DNA from: Chloroflexota bacterium
GTDB lineage: Bacteria; Chloroflexota; Anaerolineae; Anaerolineales; UBA11858
DNA: 47,344 nt
Assembly (NCBI GenBank): GCA_030609055.1
Contig: JAUWCZ010000004.1
Coordinates: 1-47,344 of the forward strand
Direction of reading: 5' to 3'
This document shows positions 30,458 through 40,066 of this stretch, piece by piece. The notes under the pieces are model-generated. The model was given only the letters and a program-made list of their open reading frames with translations. It searched no databases and was not told the DNA's origin. The position numbers and the translations under genes were made by a program. How positions within the stretch are numbered: the first letter of the stretch is position 1; every line of letters begins with the position of its first letter.

Positions 30458-31414
30458 ATGACTATGAAAAATATCAAAACATTCTCTGAAAAAATCGTCG
30501 CCAATATTAGCCGGGTGATTATCGGTAAAAGAGAGACTATTGAACAGGCAGTGGTCTGCCTGTTATGCCAGGGACACCTTCTAATTGAAGACATCCCCGG
30601 GGTGGGGAAAACGATGCTGGCCCGCAGTCTGGCTCGTTCTCTCGAGGCATCCTTCGGACGCATCCAATTCACGCCTGATATGCTTCCCAGCGATATCACC
30701 GGGGTATCCATTTATAACCAGGCAACCAAGGATTTTGAGTTCCGGGCAGGACCAGTGATGGCAGAAATTGTGCTGGCGGACGAGATTAACCGGGCCACTC
30801 CCAAAACACAATCCGCCCTGCTGGAAGCCATGCAAGAAAGAACAGTCACAGTCGATGGGATTACCCATCCTCTTCCTGAGGTGTTTATGGTAATCGCCAC
30901 CCAGAACCCTATTGAGCATGAAGGAACATTCAGGCTTCCCGAAGCCCAGTTGGACCGGTTTTTAATGCGGATCCCCATCGGCTACCCGCTATTAAAAGAT
31001 GAGATTGATATTCTTGATGGTCAACAGTTCCTGCATCCGATTGATGAACTGAAACCAGTGGTCACTGTAAAGGATGTTCTTGAAGCCCAGCATACCCTTC
31101 GATCCGTTCATATCGCTCCACCAGTGAAGCGCTACATTGTCGAACTGGTTCAGCGCACCCGGGCGCACGAGGATGTATACCTTGGGGCCAGTCCCCGCGG
31201 CAGTTTGGGACTCTTTCGGGCTGGACAGGCAATAGCAGCCATCCAGGGTCGTGATTATGTCACCCCTGATGATATCAAATCTGTGGCTGACCCTATTCTC
31301 GGTCACCGCATGATCCTGGCTCCTGGAGCCCGGCTACAAGACCTCAACGAAGAATCTGTATTGGAAGATGTGTTGGAAAACACGCCAATCCCAAAAGGTG
31401 ATTATTCAGAATAA
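30458..31414 (+). CDS. MoxR-family AAA+ ATPase
   Basis: GHLLIEDIPGVGKTMLARSLARSLEASFGRIQFTPDMLPSDITGVSIYN...GPVMAEIVLADEINRATPKTQSALLEAMQE...ATQNPIEHEGTFRLPEAQLDRF. Confidence 0.97.
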   Translation: MTMKNIKTFSEKIVANISRVIIGKRETIEQAVVCLLCQGHLLIEDIPGVGKTMLARSLARSLEASFGRIQFTPDMLPSDITGVSIYNQATKDFEFRAGPVMAEIVLADEINRATPKTQSALLEAMQERTVTVDGITHPLPEVFMVIATQNPIEHEGTFRLPEAQLDRFLMRIPIGYPLLKDEIDILDGQQFLHPIDELKPVVTVKDVLEAQHTLRSVHIAPPVKRYIVELVQRTRAHEDVYLGASPRGSLGLFRAGQAIAAIQGRDYVTPDDIKSVADPILGHRMILAPGARLQDLNEESVLEDVLENTPIPKGDYSE

Positions 31415-31447
31415 TATCAAGAAATAATCCAACGATAAGGAGATTTA

Positions 31448-32513
31448 ATGCTGGCTTATATTGTGCGGAGAATATTGATCTTACCGATTATTATGGCGAT
31501 TGTTACATTTGTCTTATTCTTCCTGATCATGCAGCTTCCAATCGAGCAGCGAGTAGCAGTATATCTTCCTTCAATGAGTGCGGATACATTTTTTGACCCG
31601 GAAAAAGCGCGGGCTCTAATTGATAATACAATTGAGAAACACGGGTTAAACGATCCTTTTCATACCCAGTATATCCGCTGGGTAAAAAAGACTGATAGTT
31701 GGCGATTGGGGTTTTTCCCCAACCTGGAGGCAGCCGGTATTAGAAGGCATATTAGCTCGTGTTCCAGCAACAGCTGAGTTAGCGCTGGCTGCATTTATCC
31801 CGTCGATAATCCTGGCATTAATACTTGGAGGGCTGGCAGGAAGATATCAAGGAAAATGGCCAGACCATCTAATCCAAACAATGACATTTGTATTGTGGGC
31901 TTTCCCATCGTTTATTCTTGGCCTAATATTGCTTAATTTGCTTTATGCTTGGAACGGGTGGTTTCCTCCAGGGAGGTTAAGCATATCGGCAGGTCCGATT
32001 GTTGATTCAGAGTTCTTTATAAACTATACAGGCATGTCTACCTTTGATGCATTAATTAATGGGAATTTTGAAATACTCTGGGATGCTATCCGTCATCTCA
32101 TTCTGCCGGTAATTACCTTGGCAGGCGCCCAGTGGGCGTTGTTAACACGAATCATGCGCTCATCCATCATTGACACGTTAACGCAAGATTACATAAAAAC
32201 GGCCCGTGCAAAAGGTTTGCCCGAAGAGCGAGTATTAAATCTCCATGCCCGTCGCAATGCGCTGTTACCGTTTATATCCACCGGGGGTGTAGCTGTATCA
32301 CTGCTTCTCAGCGTGATCGTAGTTATTGAAACAGTATTTGCCAGAAATGGGATTGGTAATTCAGCAGCGGAAGCGATCCTATTCAGCGACATCCCGGTAG
32401 CAATTGGATTTGCATTGTTTAGCTGCCTGGTTACGGTGATCGCCAGTTTAATTGCAGACATTCTCTATGGCATCATCGATCCCCGGGTCAGATTAACCGG
32501 ACCAACTCTGTGA
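31448..32513 (+). pseudogene. Peptide ABC transporter permease (DppB/OppB family) split by a one-base frameshift
   Basis: ORFs 31448-31777 and 31881-32513 are the two halves in different frames. Removing one T from GGGGTTTTTCCCC (31708-31720) gives continuous ...WRLGFSPTWRQPVLEGILARVPATAELALAAFIPSIILALILGG.... Confidence 0.85.
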
Positions 32514-33412
32514 AAATTTTCAAATTCCTTCGTCGTAACTTCGGTATGGTAGTTGGTTTTTTGATCGTGGTAAGTTTTGCAGTAGTGGCTATAACTGTGC
32601 CTAAAATTGCCCCCCCTGAAGATACAGAGGATCCTTATACCCTTCCAAGAGGTTCTTACGGTGCCTCACCCAAGCCCCCCTCCGAGGAACACCCGCTGGG
32701 ATTATTGGAAAATCAAGGTGATATCCTCTATGGGCTGATCTGGGGGACAAGAGGAGCATTCATCATGAGTTTGCTGATCGCATTGGGACGAGTCTTGATT
32801 GGTGGGGTGATAGGCATCTTCTCTGGATACTATGGACGGATTATCGACGCAGTCCTTATGCGCCTAACGGATGCTTTTCTCTCCTTTCCACTCATGGCTG
32901 CCGTTCTGATCCTGCTAACCCTATTTGGCGGAGGATTATTAGGGATCCAGACCGGCGGCGCGGAGAAATATATCATCATTGCCTTAATAGCCTTCGGTTG
33001 GATGGGGCATGCCCGATTAATCAGGGGTAACGTGTTATCGGAAAAAAACCAGGAGTACATCCAAGCAGCCATCACCCTGGGCGCAACTCCCCGTCGGATT
33101 ATCTTTAAGCATATTCTACCCAACACCTACCACGGATTATTAGTCCTGATCACTTCTGATATTGGCAGCATTGTGGTCTGGATGGCAGTCTTCAGTTTTC
33201 TGGGATTCTCCGGAATCCAGCCAACAGCAGATTGGGGAAAAATGGTCAATAATTCACGCAACTGGATCGTCAGTGCGCCCACAACCGCTTTAAAGTATTG
33301 GTATACTTTTATCCCTCCCAGCCTAGCCATCATCTTATTCTCATTTGGTTGGAATCTGATCGGGGATGGATTAAGGAATTTGCTTGACCCCCGGATTTCT
33401 AAGACCCAATGA
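32510..33412 (+). CDS. Peptide ABC transporter permease (DppC/OppC family)
   Basis: LIRGNVLSEKNQEYIQAAITLGATPRRIIFKHILPNTYHGLLV...FGWNLIGDGLRNLLDPRI, the DppC EAA loop and C-terminus. Confidence 0.93.
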   Translation: MKIFKFLRRNFGMVVGFLIVVSFAVVAITVPKIAPPEDTEDPYTLPRGSYGASPKPPSEEHPLGLLENQGDILYGLIWGTRGAFIMSLLIALGRVLIGGVIGIFSGYYGRIIDAVLMRLTDAFLSFPLMAAVLILLTLFGGGLLGIQTGGAEKYIIIALIAFGWMGHARLIRGNVLSEKNQEYIQAAITLGATPRRIIFKHILPNTYHGLLVLITSDIGSIVVWMAVFSFLGFSGIQPTADWGKMVNNSRNWIVSAPTTALKYWYTFIPPSLAIILFSFGWNLIGDGLRNLLDPRISKTQ

Positions 33413-33424
33413 TCATTTTAACCC

Positions 33425-33460
33425 AAAGGACCAGGTCCCTTCGAGGGACCTGGTCCTTTT
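33425..33460 (+). terminator. Intrinsic terminator after the plus-strand dppBC pair
   Basis: AAAGGACCAGGTCCCT-TCG-AGGGACCTGGTCCTTTT, near-perfect stem. Confidence 0.85.
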
Positions 33461-33472
33461 AGATGATAACCA

Positions 33473-33504
33473 TAAAAAAACTCCCCAAGGAAATTTGGGG
33501 AGTT
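33473..33504 (-). terminator. Intrinsic terminator of the minus-strand peptide ABC unit
   Basis: Minus strand AACTCCCCAA-ATTTCC-TTGGGGAGTT followed by TTTTT. Confidence 0.85.
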
Positions 33505-33547
33505 CTGTATTCTAAGCTAGTTTTGGTTACTATTTCAGGTTAACCGT

Positions 33548-34459
33548 TTAGCGTGGTTTTCTTAACCTGGGATCCATAATATCGCGGACGGCATCACCAA
33601 GCAAATTCCAACCCAGCACGTAAAGTGAAATGGTGACCCCCGGAAAAACAATAATAAACCAATATTTATCCAAGACCGGGATCCAATTGCGGGCAAAGTT
33701 AATAATCTGGCCCCAATCGGCATATCCTACCTGAACTCCAACTCCCAGGAAGCTGAGAGTTGCAAATGCCAGGACATAGGTGCCGATATCCATGGAGGCA
33801 ATCACCAAGGTTGGAAAGATTGCATTGGGTAAAATATGCCGCGTCACGATTCTCATATCAGTGGCACCAGACACACGGGCAGCCAAGACATACTCTCTCT
33901 CCTTAACAGAGAGAATATCACCTCGAATTAAACGAGCATAGGACGTCCATCCAAAGGCAATTAAAGCTATCATCGGTGTCACAATGCCTTTTCCTAATTT
34001 TGGCTGCAAAACTGTCGCAATCGTTAAGGCAGCTAACAAATATGGAAAAGCCATAAAGACTTCCACGATTCGCATTAATACTTCATCCACAGCACCGCCG
34101 TAATACGATGCAATTGTCCCAATCAGCAGCCCTATGACAACAGTGGAAAAAGTAACAATCAGACCCGCTTTAAAGGCTGTCCTGGTTCCCCACACCAACC
34201 CGTAATAGATATCATATTGACCTTCTGTTGTGCCCAGCCAGTGCCAATCTTCATCTCCAGGGGAGAGATCCTCATCGGTCATCCAGGAAGGCGGCTGCGG
34301 TTCAGCTCGAAATCCATCCCGGGGAATATCAAAACGATCATCATAATCTTCGTATGGAGCAAGCACCGGTGCCAGGATCGCAATAACCAGGTAGACCAGG
34401 ATCAGTATGATCCCGATCAACGATATCGGGGTTGTAAGTAATTTTCGGACGTTTTTCAT
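33548..34459 (-). CDS. Peptide ABC transporter permease (DppC/OppC family)
   Basis: LIRGDILSVKEREYVLAARVSGATDMRIVTRHILPNAIFPTLV...LGWNLLGDAVRDIMDPRLRKPR. Confidence 0.95.
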   Translation of the reverse strand: MKNVRKLLTTPISLIGIILILVYLVIAILAPVLAPYEDYDDRFDIPRDGFRAEPQPPSWMTDEDLSPGDEDWHWLGTTEGQYDIYYGLVWGTRTAFKAGLIVTFSTVVIGLLIGTIASYYGGAVDEVLMRIVEVFMAFPYLLAALTIATVLQPKLGKGIVTPMIALIAFGWTSYARLIRGDILSVKEREYVLAARVSGATDMRIVTRHILPNAIFPTLVIASMDIGTYVLAFATLSFLGVGVQVGYADWGQIINFARNWIPVLDKYWFIIVFPGVTISLYVLGWNLLGDAVRDIMDPRLRKPR

Positions 34460-35523
34460 GACAGCCTCACCCGGGGATCAAAGAATCCATACAGCACATC
34501 AACCAGCAAGTTCCCTCCCACCATGACGAAACTGCTAAATAACACCAATCCCAATAAGGTAACCACATCAAAGGCAGCAGCAGAGTTAACAAACAAGCGG
34601 CCCAAACCATGCAGGTTATAAATTGTTTCTGTAATTACAACACCTGTCAAGAGGCCGATAAAAAGCAGCCCACCAATGGTAACAACTGGCAGCATGGCGT
34701 TCTTCCGGGCATGGAGGTTCCTGACCACCCGCTCACTTAATCCCTTCGACCGGGCTGTTTTAATGTAATCCTCACGTAAAGTCTCCAACATGGAGGATCG
34801 CATCACCCGCATTACCTGGGCAAAGATTAAATAAGATAACCCGAACACCGGCAGAATTAAATGTTTTACCGCATCCAGGAAAACATCCCAGCGCCAGTTA
34901 AGGATTGCATCAACGGTATTGATTTTGGTATATTGCGTAAAGACGGTAGGATCCCAAACGATATTTTTTGCCCATTGAGACAAACTTTCTGGCGGCAGCC
35001 AATCTAACCCGGAATAGAATATCATCAACATTAACAGGGCAAACACAAAGGTAGGAAATGACCAGGCAACCACCGCAAACACCCGCGAGAACTGATCGAT
35101 AAATTTGTTGTGATTCACAGCCGCCTGGATCCCCACATAGATTCCCGATGCCATAATGGGGCCGATACTCCACAAAGCCAGTTCTAGGGTTACAGGCAAT
35201 TTGGTCATAATCGCTTCCGTAACAGGCATTTGGGCTGTATGGGACCACCCTAATTCTCCTCGAAGGATCCCCCCTTCAATTTCTCCAGTTACTTCATCTT
35301 TATTTCCCACCAACCAGCGAATATATTGTTTAGGAATCGGTTCATTTAACCCATATTTTTCGATAATCTTCTGAACTGCAGTTGCTGTTCTTGGGACATC
35401 AGAGACATATAAAGTCGCTCGCTCTATTGGATCAAGCAGCATCAGCATCGCAAATATCAATATGGTGACCCCAAACATAATTACTGGCAAAATTAATAAC
35501 CGCCGCAGAATATAAGCCGTCAT
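34456..35523 (-). CDS. Peptide ABC transporter permease (DppB/OppB family)
   Basis: MTAYILRRLLILPVIMFGVTILIFAMLML...SSMLETLREDYIKTARSKGLSERVVRNLHARKNAMLPVVTIGG...DVLYGFFDPRVRLS; 4-nt overlap with dppC. Confidence 0.95.
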   Translation of the reverse strand: MTAYILRRLLILPVIMFGVTILIFAMLMLLDPIERATLYVSDVPRTATAVQKIIEKYGLNEPIPKQYIRWLVGNKDEVTGEIEGGILRGELGWSHTAQMPVTEAIMTKLPVTLELALWSIGPIMASGIYVGIQAAVNHNKFIDQFSRVFAVVAWSFPTFVFALLMLMIFYSGLDWLPPESLSQWAKNIVWDPTVFTQYTKINTVDAILNWRWDVFLDAVKHLILPVFGLSYLIFAQVMRVMRSSMLETLREDYIKTARSKGLSERVVRNLHARKNAMLPVVTIGGLLFIGLLTGVVITETIYNLHGLGRLFVNSAAAFDVVTLLGLVLFSSFVMVGGNLLVDVLYGFFDPRVRLS

Positions 35524-35622
35524 ACAAACCTCCGTCCATTATTAACTAGATGCAAATACAAAATAAAAATAATATTGAATAATTCCAGTTAACGTAAATT
35601 GTCAAAAATTGTCATACGATCG

Positions 35623-35666
35623 AAAAAAAAAGAGCCGAGGATGAGGTTACACTCAAACCTCGGCTC
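35623..35666 (-). terminator. Hairpin with poly-T between SBP gene and dppB, possible partial terminator/attenuator
   Basis: Minus strand GAGCCGAGG-loop-CCTCGGCTC-TTTTTTTTT, 3' of the SBP ORF and 5' of the downstream permease genes. Confidence 0.75.
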
Positions 35667-35685
35667 AGAGAAACTATATCATGAG

Positions 35686-37707
35686 TTACTCAGCCATTTC
35701 ATTGGCGAGTTCGATCGCAAAATCTTCAACTGCAATTCCACCCATGATTGGCTCCCAGAACATCCACTGCGGGCCGCCAGCGCGGTCCTGTAACAGACCT
35801 CGCCAAAGAGCATACGCAGCATCATGCGCTTTCAGTTCATCGCCATTGTGGAATTTCACACCTGAGCGAATCTTAAAGGTATAGGTTGTCCCATCCTCAG
35901 AGATCTCCCAGGATTCCGCAATGCCACCCACGAAGCTGCTGTAATCTTCCCTTTCCATCATGACCAGGGGTTCATACAACTGCATTATAACGCCGCTGCT
36001 TGCACTATCGTACATGTAAGCCGGGTCAAAAGTCTCCGGTCCTCCAATCGTGGTGTAAATCAACGTGGTAGGATCCGCCGCGTCATCACTCTTGGATAAT
36101 GGATAGGCATAGGGATCTGGGTAAGCAGCATTAAAGTAATAACCCTCCACGTAGAGTGGTTCGTAGTGGCGGCCTGAAGCCTGCACACCGAAGATGTCGA
36201 TTGCATCTGCAACAGCCATTTGCTGAAGCTCATTGTAAGCAGCATCAGCTTTAGCAGCATCTGCGTAAGATAACGCCTCATCAATCTTGGCTTCATATTT
36301 CGCGTACAGATCCTCGGGGAAATTCTGCCAGCCAGAGAAGGTGCCATAGCTCGCCATGTAGGGGGTAACCCAGTTGTGCGGGTGATGGTAATCCTCAATC
36401 CAGCCAATCCAGAACATGGGGAAGTGTCCGGCGATCATGCCTTTCAGGTAGGTCGGCCACGGCACGGAAAGAATCTCGACCTGGAAATTGTCATTGAGGG
36501 CTTCCACATTGGTTTTGAGAATTTCAGACATCATCCGGCGTTGATCGTTGCCGGTGTTGTAGGTGAGGACCATATAAAAGCCTTCGGTCCAGACATCACC
36601 TTCATCATCCTCGCCAGCGGGAATGCCGTCACCGTCAACGTCCGCCGCCTTAAATTCCTCTTCAGCCTTTACAGGATCGAAGGAATAGGCAAAGTCATCG
36701 GCATGGTAACCCAGCATGGGGTTGATGATCGGACCCAGACGCTGTTCAGCCTCACCCAGGAATCCCTCTTCAATGAAGATGGCCCAGTCAAAGCTGTAGT
36801 TAAAGGCTTTCCGAAGATGGACATCGGAGAAGAAGTCAACGGGGATACCGTCACCCAAAGATCCGTTTCCAATGTAGGGGTTGCCGCCTTCAGCATTAAC
36901 GTTGAAGTTAAAGAAGCCGTCAACTGAATCTACACCTCCCAGTCCCTTATAGAGCCGGAACTGGCCATCAGGATTAACTGTGACACATTCTTCTGTCACA
37001 TAGTCGCATTCCTCGGCGACCATGGGGTCAACCTGTTCAGCGTACTGCCGCGGAACATAGTTAAAGTCGGCATCTCCCGCTTCAAACATGGAGAATCGGG
37101 TGCCCCACTCATCTACGCTCTTAATCACGTATCTATCGAGGGCCGGGGGACCACTCGGCCCGCCTTCCCAGATCGGTTCTGTCCGGAAGTAATCAGCATT
37201 GGCGACAAATGATATTTCTTCACCATGCCTCCAGTGTTCCAGCTTAAAGGGTCCGGTGCCATTCGCGGCATCAAACAGGATAGATTCCTCAGCTGAGGGA
37301 TCATGCCAAGGCACCCAATTGTCACAGGAGCCGTCCCAACCGCCGTTAGCAGCCATCCACGCTTGATCCAGCGGGCTTGCCCACCCATTGGCCAGGGTTT
37401 GCAGCATCGGACCGAAAGCTGCAGGCATGTTGATGGTCATGGTCATGGCGTCGTCATCGTAGGTGACGGCGGCTTTGACCGCTTCACAGACCTTAACCAG
37501 CACATCAGCGGGAACATCAGCAAAATCAGTGATGCCCTCGTCTTCTGGTTCGGGTTCTGGTTCAGGGGTTGCCGTAATCACAACTTCTACTTGTTCCTTC
37601 ACTATTCTTTCGACTACTTCAGGTACTGAAGGACCACAAGCGCTGAGAATAAAACTCGCAATCAAGATTATTCCCAAAACAAGCATCAAATTTTTCTTAA
37701 ACCTCAT
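35686..37707 (-). CDS. SBP_bac_5 peptide-binding lipoprotein with apparently circularly permuted segment order
   Basis: Lipobox FILSACG. The mature protein begins in the canonical middle (DVLVKVCEAVKAAVTYDDDAMTMTINMPAAFGPMLQTLANGWAS...NGTGPFKLEHW), reaches the canonical C-terminal end (RHYEPLYVEGYYFNAAYPDPYAYPLSK), then carries the canonical N-terminal segment (DPTTLIYTTIGGPETFDPAYMYDSASSGVIMQLYEPLV...WEISEDGTTYTFKIRSGVKFHNGDELKAHDAAYAL). Confidence 0.92.
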   Translation of the reverse strand: MRFKKNLMLVLGIILIASFILSACGPSVPEVVERIVKEQVEVVITATPEPEPEPEDEGITDFADVPADVLVKVCEAVKAAVTYDDDAMTMTINMPAAFGPMLQTLANGWASPLDQAWMAANGGWDGSCDNWVPWHDPSAEESILFDAANGTGPFKLEHWRHGEEISFVANADYFRTEPIWEGGPSGPPALDRYVIKSVDEWGTRFSMFEAGDADFNYVPRQYAEQVDPMVAEECDYVTEECVTVNPDGQFRLYKGLGGVDSVDGFFNFNVNAEGGNPYIGNGSLGDGIPVDFFSDVHLRKAFNYSFDWAIFIEEGFLGEAEQRLGPIINPMLGYHADDFAYSFDPVKAEEEFKAADVDGDGIPAGEDDEGDVWTEGFYMVLTYNTGNDQRRMMSEILKTNVEALNDNFQVEILSVPWPTYLKGMIAGHFPMFWIGWIEDYHHPHNWVTPYMASYGTFSGWQNFPEDLYAKYEAKIDEALSYADAAKADAAYNELQQMAVADAIDIFGVQASGRHYEPLYVEGYYFNAAYPDPYAYPLSKSDDAADPTTLIYTTIGGPETFDPAYMYDSASSGVIMQLYEPLVMMEREDYSSFVGGIAESWEISEDGTTYTFKIRSGVKFHNGDELKAHDAAYALWRGLLQDRAGGPQWMFWEPIMGGIAVEDFAIELANEMAE

Positions 37708-37816
37708 ATCTCCTCCTAAAGATTTTTCAAAGAACAGTCATTCATACTTGAAATATTTTTTTATCTATGTCTGATACCACCTCCTTTTGTCTTTCCTTGG
37801 TATTGAATTAGGATCA

Positions 37817-38821
37817 TTAAAGAATTATGGCTTCCCCATCCCTTTCAACCAAATGGCACGCACTAAAATGGTCAGTTTCTATTTCAATAAAATCAGGTTC
37901 TTTTTTGAAGCAGATATCCTCTGCCAAGGGACAGCGGGTGTTGAAATTGCATCCCTGAGGTGGATTGGCTGGGTTTGGAAGGTCTCCCTCGATTAATACT
38001 CTTGACCTTTCTTTTTCAATCTTAGGATCAGGGATAGGCACTGCAGATAACAATGCTTGTGTATAAGGGTGGAGAGCGTTGTCATATAGAACTATTTTAT
38101 CAGCAATTTCCACAATTTTACCCAGGTACATGACGGCTACGCGGTTACTAATATGACGAACCATGCTAAGATCATGGGCAATGAAAATATATGTGAGTCC
38201 TAACTCATCTTGAAGTTCTTCCAGCAAGTTGACCACTTGAGCCTGGATTGAGACATCCAGCGATGAAATGGGTTCATCGCAAATGATCAGCTCAGGATTC
38301 AATGCCAGCGATCTCGCGATTCCGATTCGTTGCCGCTGGCCCCCTGAAAACTCATGGGGATATCTATTCATACAGGATGGTGAAATACCAACATAATCAA
38401 GTAATTCGGCAATCCTATCATCCAAGTCTTTTCCCCGCATGGCGTCATGAATTTCTAAAGGTTCACCAACAATATTTTTTATATTCATGCGAGGGCTAAG
38501 GGATGCATAAGGATTCTGGAAAATCATTTGGATTTTTCGACGTAATGTTTGGAGTTCTTTCTTCGAAAGCAGGGCTAGATCCTCTCCATCAAAAAACACA
38601 TGACCATCCGTTGGCCGATAGAGTCGAACGATCGTTCTTCCTATAGTCGTCTTTCCACATCCACTTTCTCCAACTAATCCCAAGGTTTCACCGCGATAGA
38701 CATTAAAATTTACTCCGTCAACAGCTTTTACATCTCCAACATGCCTTTGAAAGACACCTCTTCGGATTGGGAAGTACTTTCTTAATCCCTCAATCCGTAA
38801 AATCTCATCTTCTATTCTCAT
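37817..38821 (-). CDS. Peptide ABC transporter ATP-binding protein (DppF/OppF)
   Basis: [27 protein letters not shown]...[40 protein letters not shown], oligo_HPY C-terminus with [14 protein letters not shown]. Confidence 0.96.
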   Translation of the reverse strand: MRIEDEILRIEGLRKYFPIRRGVFQRHVGDVKAVDGVNFNVYRGETLGLVGESGCGKTTIGRTIVRLYRPTDGHVFFDGEDLALLSKKELQTLRRKIQMIFQNPYASLSPRMNIKNIVGEPLEIHDAMRGKDLDDRIAELLDYVGISPSCMNRYPHEFSGGQRQRIGIARSLALNPELIICDEPISSLDVSIQAQVVNLLEELQDELGLTYIFIAHDLSMVRHISNRVAVMYLGKIVEIADKIVLYDNALHPYTQALLSAVPIPDPKIEKERSRVLIEGDLPNPANPPQGCNFNTRCPLAEDICFKKEPDFIEIETDHFSACHLVERDGEAIIL

Positions 38822-39813
38822 CAGAATTTCTCCACCTTTTCACTTTCCCAACATGCCACCTCATGATTCTCATTCAATTTTTCCAATGGCGGCATTTCCT
38901 GGAGACAACGGTCAATCACAAATGTACATCGATTAGCAAATGGGCATCCTTGAATTTTCCCAATCAGATCAGGTGGTTCTCCAGCAATTGAATATAATCT
39001 TCTTTTGGAAGTAGCTTCTGGATTCGGTAAAGATCCTAACAAACCCACCGTGTAGGGATTTTTGGGGGTATCAAACACTTCATTGACTGACCCTTTTTCA
39101 ATGATTCGTCCTGCGTACATTACATTAACTCGATTCACCATCCGTGCAATAACCCCCAAATCATGAGTAATCCAAATAACAGACATACCCAGCTTTTCCT
39201 TAAGGTTATTAACCAGGTCAATTATCTGCGCTTGAATTGTAACGTCGAGAGAAGTAGTCGGTTCATCTGCTATTAATATTGTAGGATTACAAGATAAAGC
39301 CATGGCGATCATTGCCCGCTGACGCATTCCCCCAGAGAAATGATGGGGGTAATCATCAAGCCTTTGTTTAGCTTCTGGTATCCCTACTAATGATAATAAT
39401 TCTGCAGCGCGGTCCCGGGCTTGTTTATTCCCCATATTCTGATGAAGTTTTATGGCTTCCATGATTTGAAAACCAACGGTTAATACTGGATTAAGAGATG
39501 TCATGGGGTCCTGAAAGATCATCGCGATTTCATTTCCGCGAATTTTTCTCATTTCATTTTCATTCAAGCTCAGTAAATCTTGACCGAAAAAAACTACTTT
39601 TCCAGCTTCAATTTTTCCTGGAGGTGAAGGAATAAGGCCCATGATTGACAAGGCATGAACAGATTTTCCACAGCCGCTTTCCCCCACTACTCCCAATGTA
39701 TCACCTTTATCCATTTGATAGGACATTTCTTCTACTGCGTGGACTACCCCTTCTTCCGTGTAAAAACGAGTGGTTAGATTTTCAACATTCAGAATACGTT
39801 CCCGATTCTCCAA
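38821..39813 (-). CDS. Peptide ABC transporter ATP-binding protein (DppD/OppD)
   Basis: [27 protein letters not shown]...[41 protein letters not shown]-terminal [14 protein letters not shown]. Confidence 0.96.
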   Translation of the reverse strand: MENRERILNVENLTTRFYTEEGVVHAVEEMSYQMDKGDTLGVVGESGCGKSVHALSIMGLIPSPPGKIEAGKVVFFGQDLLSLNENEMRKIRGNEIAMIFQDPMTSLNPVLTVGFQIMEAIKLHQNMGNKQARDRAAELLSLVGIPEAKQRLDDYPHHFSGGMRQRAMIAMALSCNPTILIADEPTTSLDVTIQAQIIDLVNNLKEKLGMSVIWITHDLGVIARMVNRVNVMYAGRIIEKGSVNEVFDTPKNPYTVGLLGSLPNPEATSKRRLYSIAGEPPDLIGKIQGCPFANRCTFVIDRCLQEMPPLEKLNENHEVACWESEKVEKF

Positions 39814-40066
39814 TCTGCAACCCTCCGATAAGAACTATTCTTCTTTGTACACTCTACGATTACAAAGGTTCGGTTTTTATTGCTCCATTCAACCAAAATT
39901 TAACCTTGAAATCAAAGTTATATGCAAAAGATTTAACCGTTTTCTATTTATATCATACTGTAATTTGAAATTCTACCATATAAGGGGGTTTCATACACAA
40001 TATCAGCAAAATTGTTTATCCCATCGCTGGGGATTGAATAATATCATAACTAAGTACATCCAACAA

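Noticed and set aside
26663-31414. DUF58 / transglutaminase / MoxR cluster as a novel system
   Set aside because: This gene trio is a widespread, well-known arrangement; nothing unusual seen beyond the following dppBC pair.
36376-36927. 183-aa plus-strand ORF antisense to the permuted SBP
   Set aside because: Antisense shadow ORF; the minus-strand frame has clear SBP_bac_5 motifs and a signal peptide.
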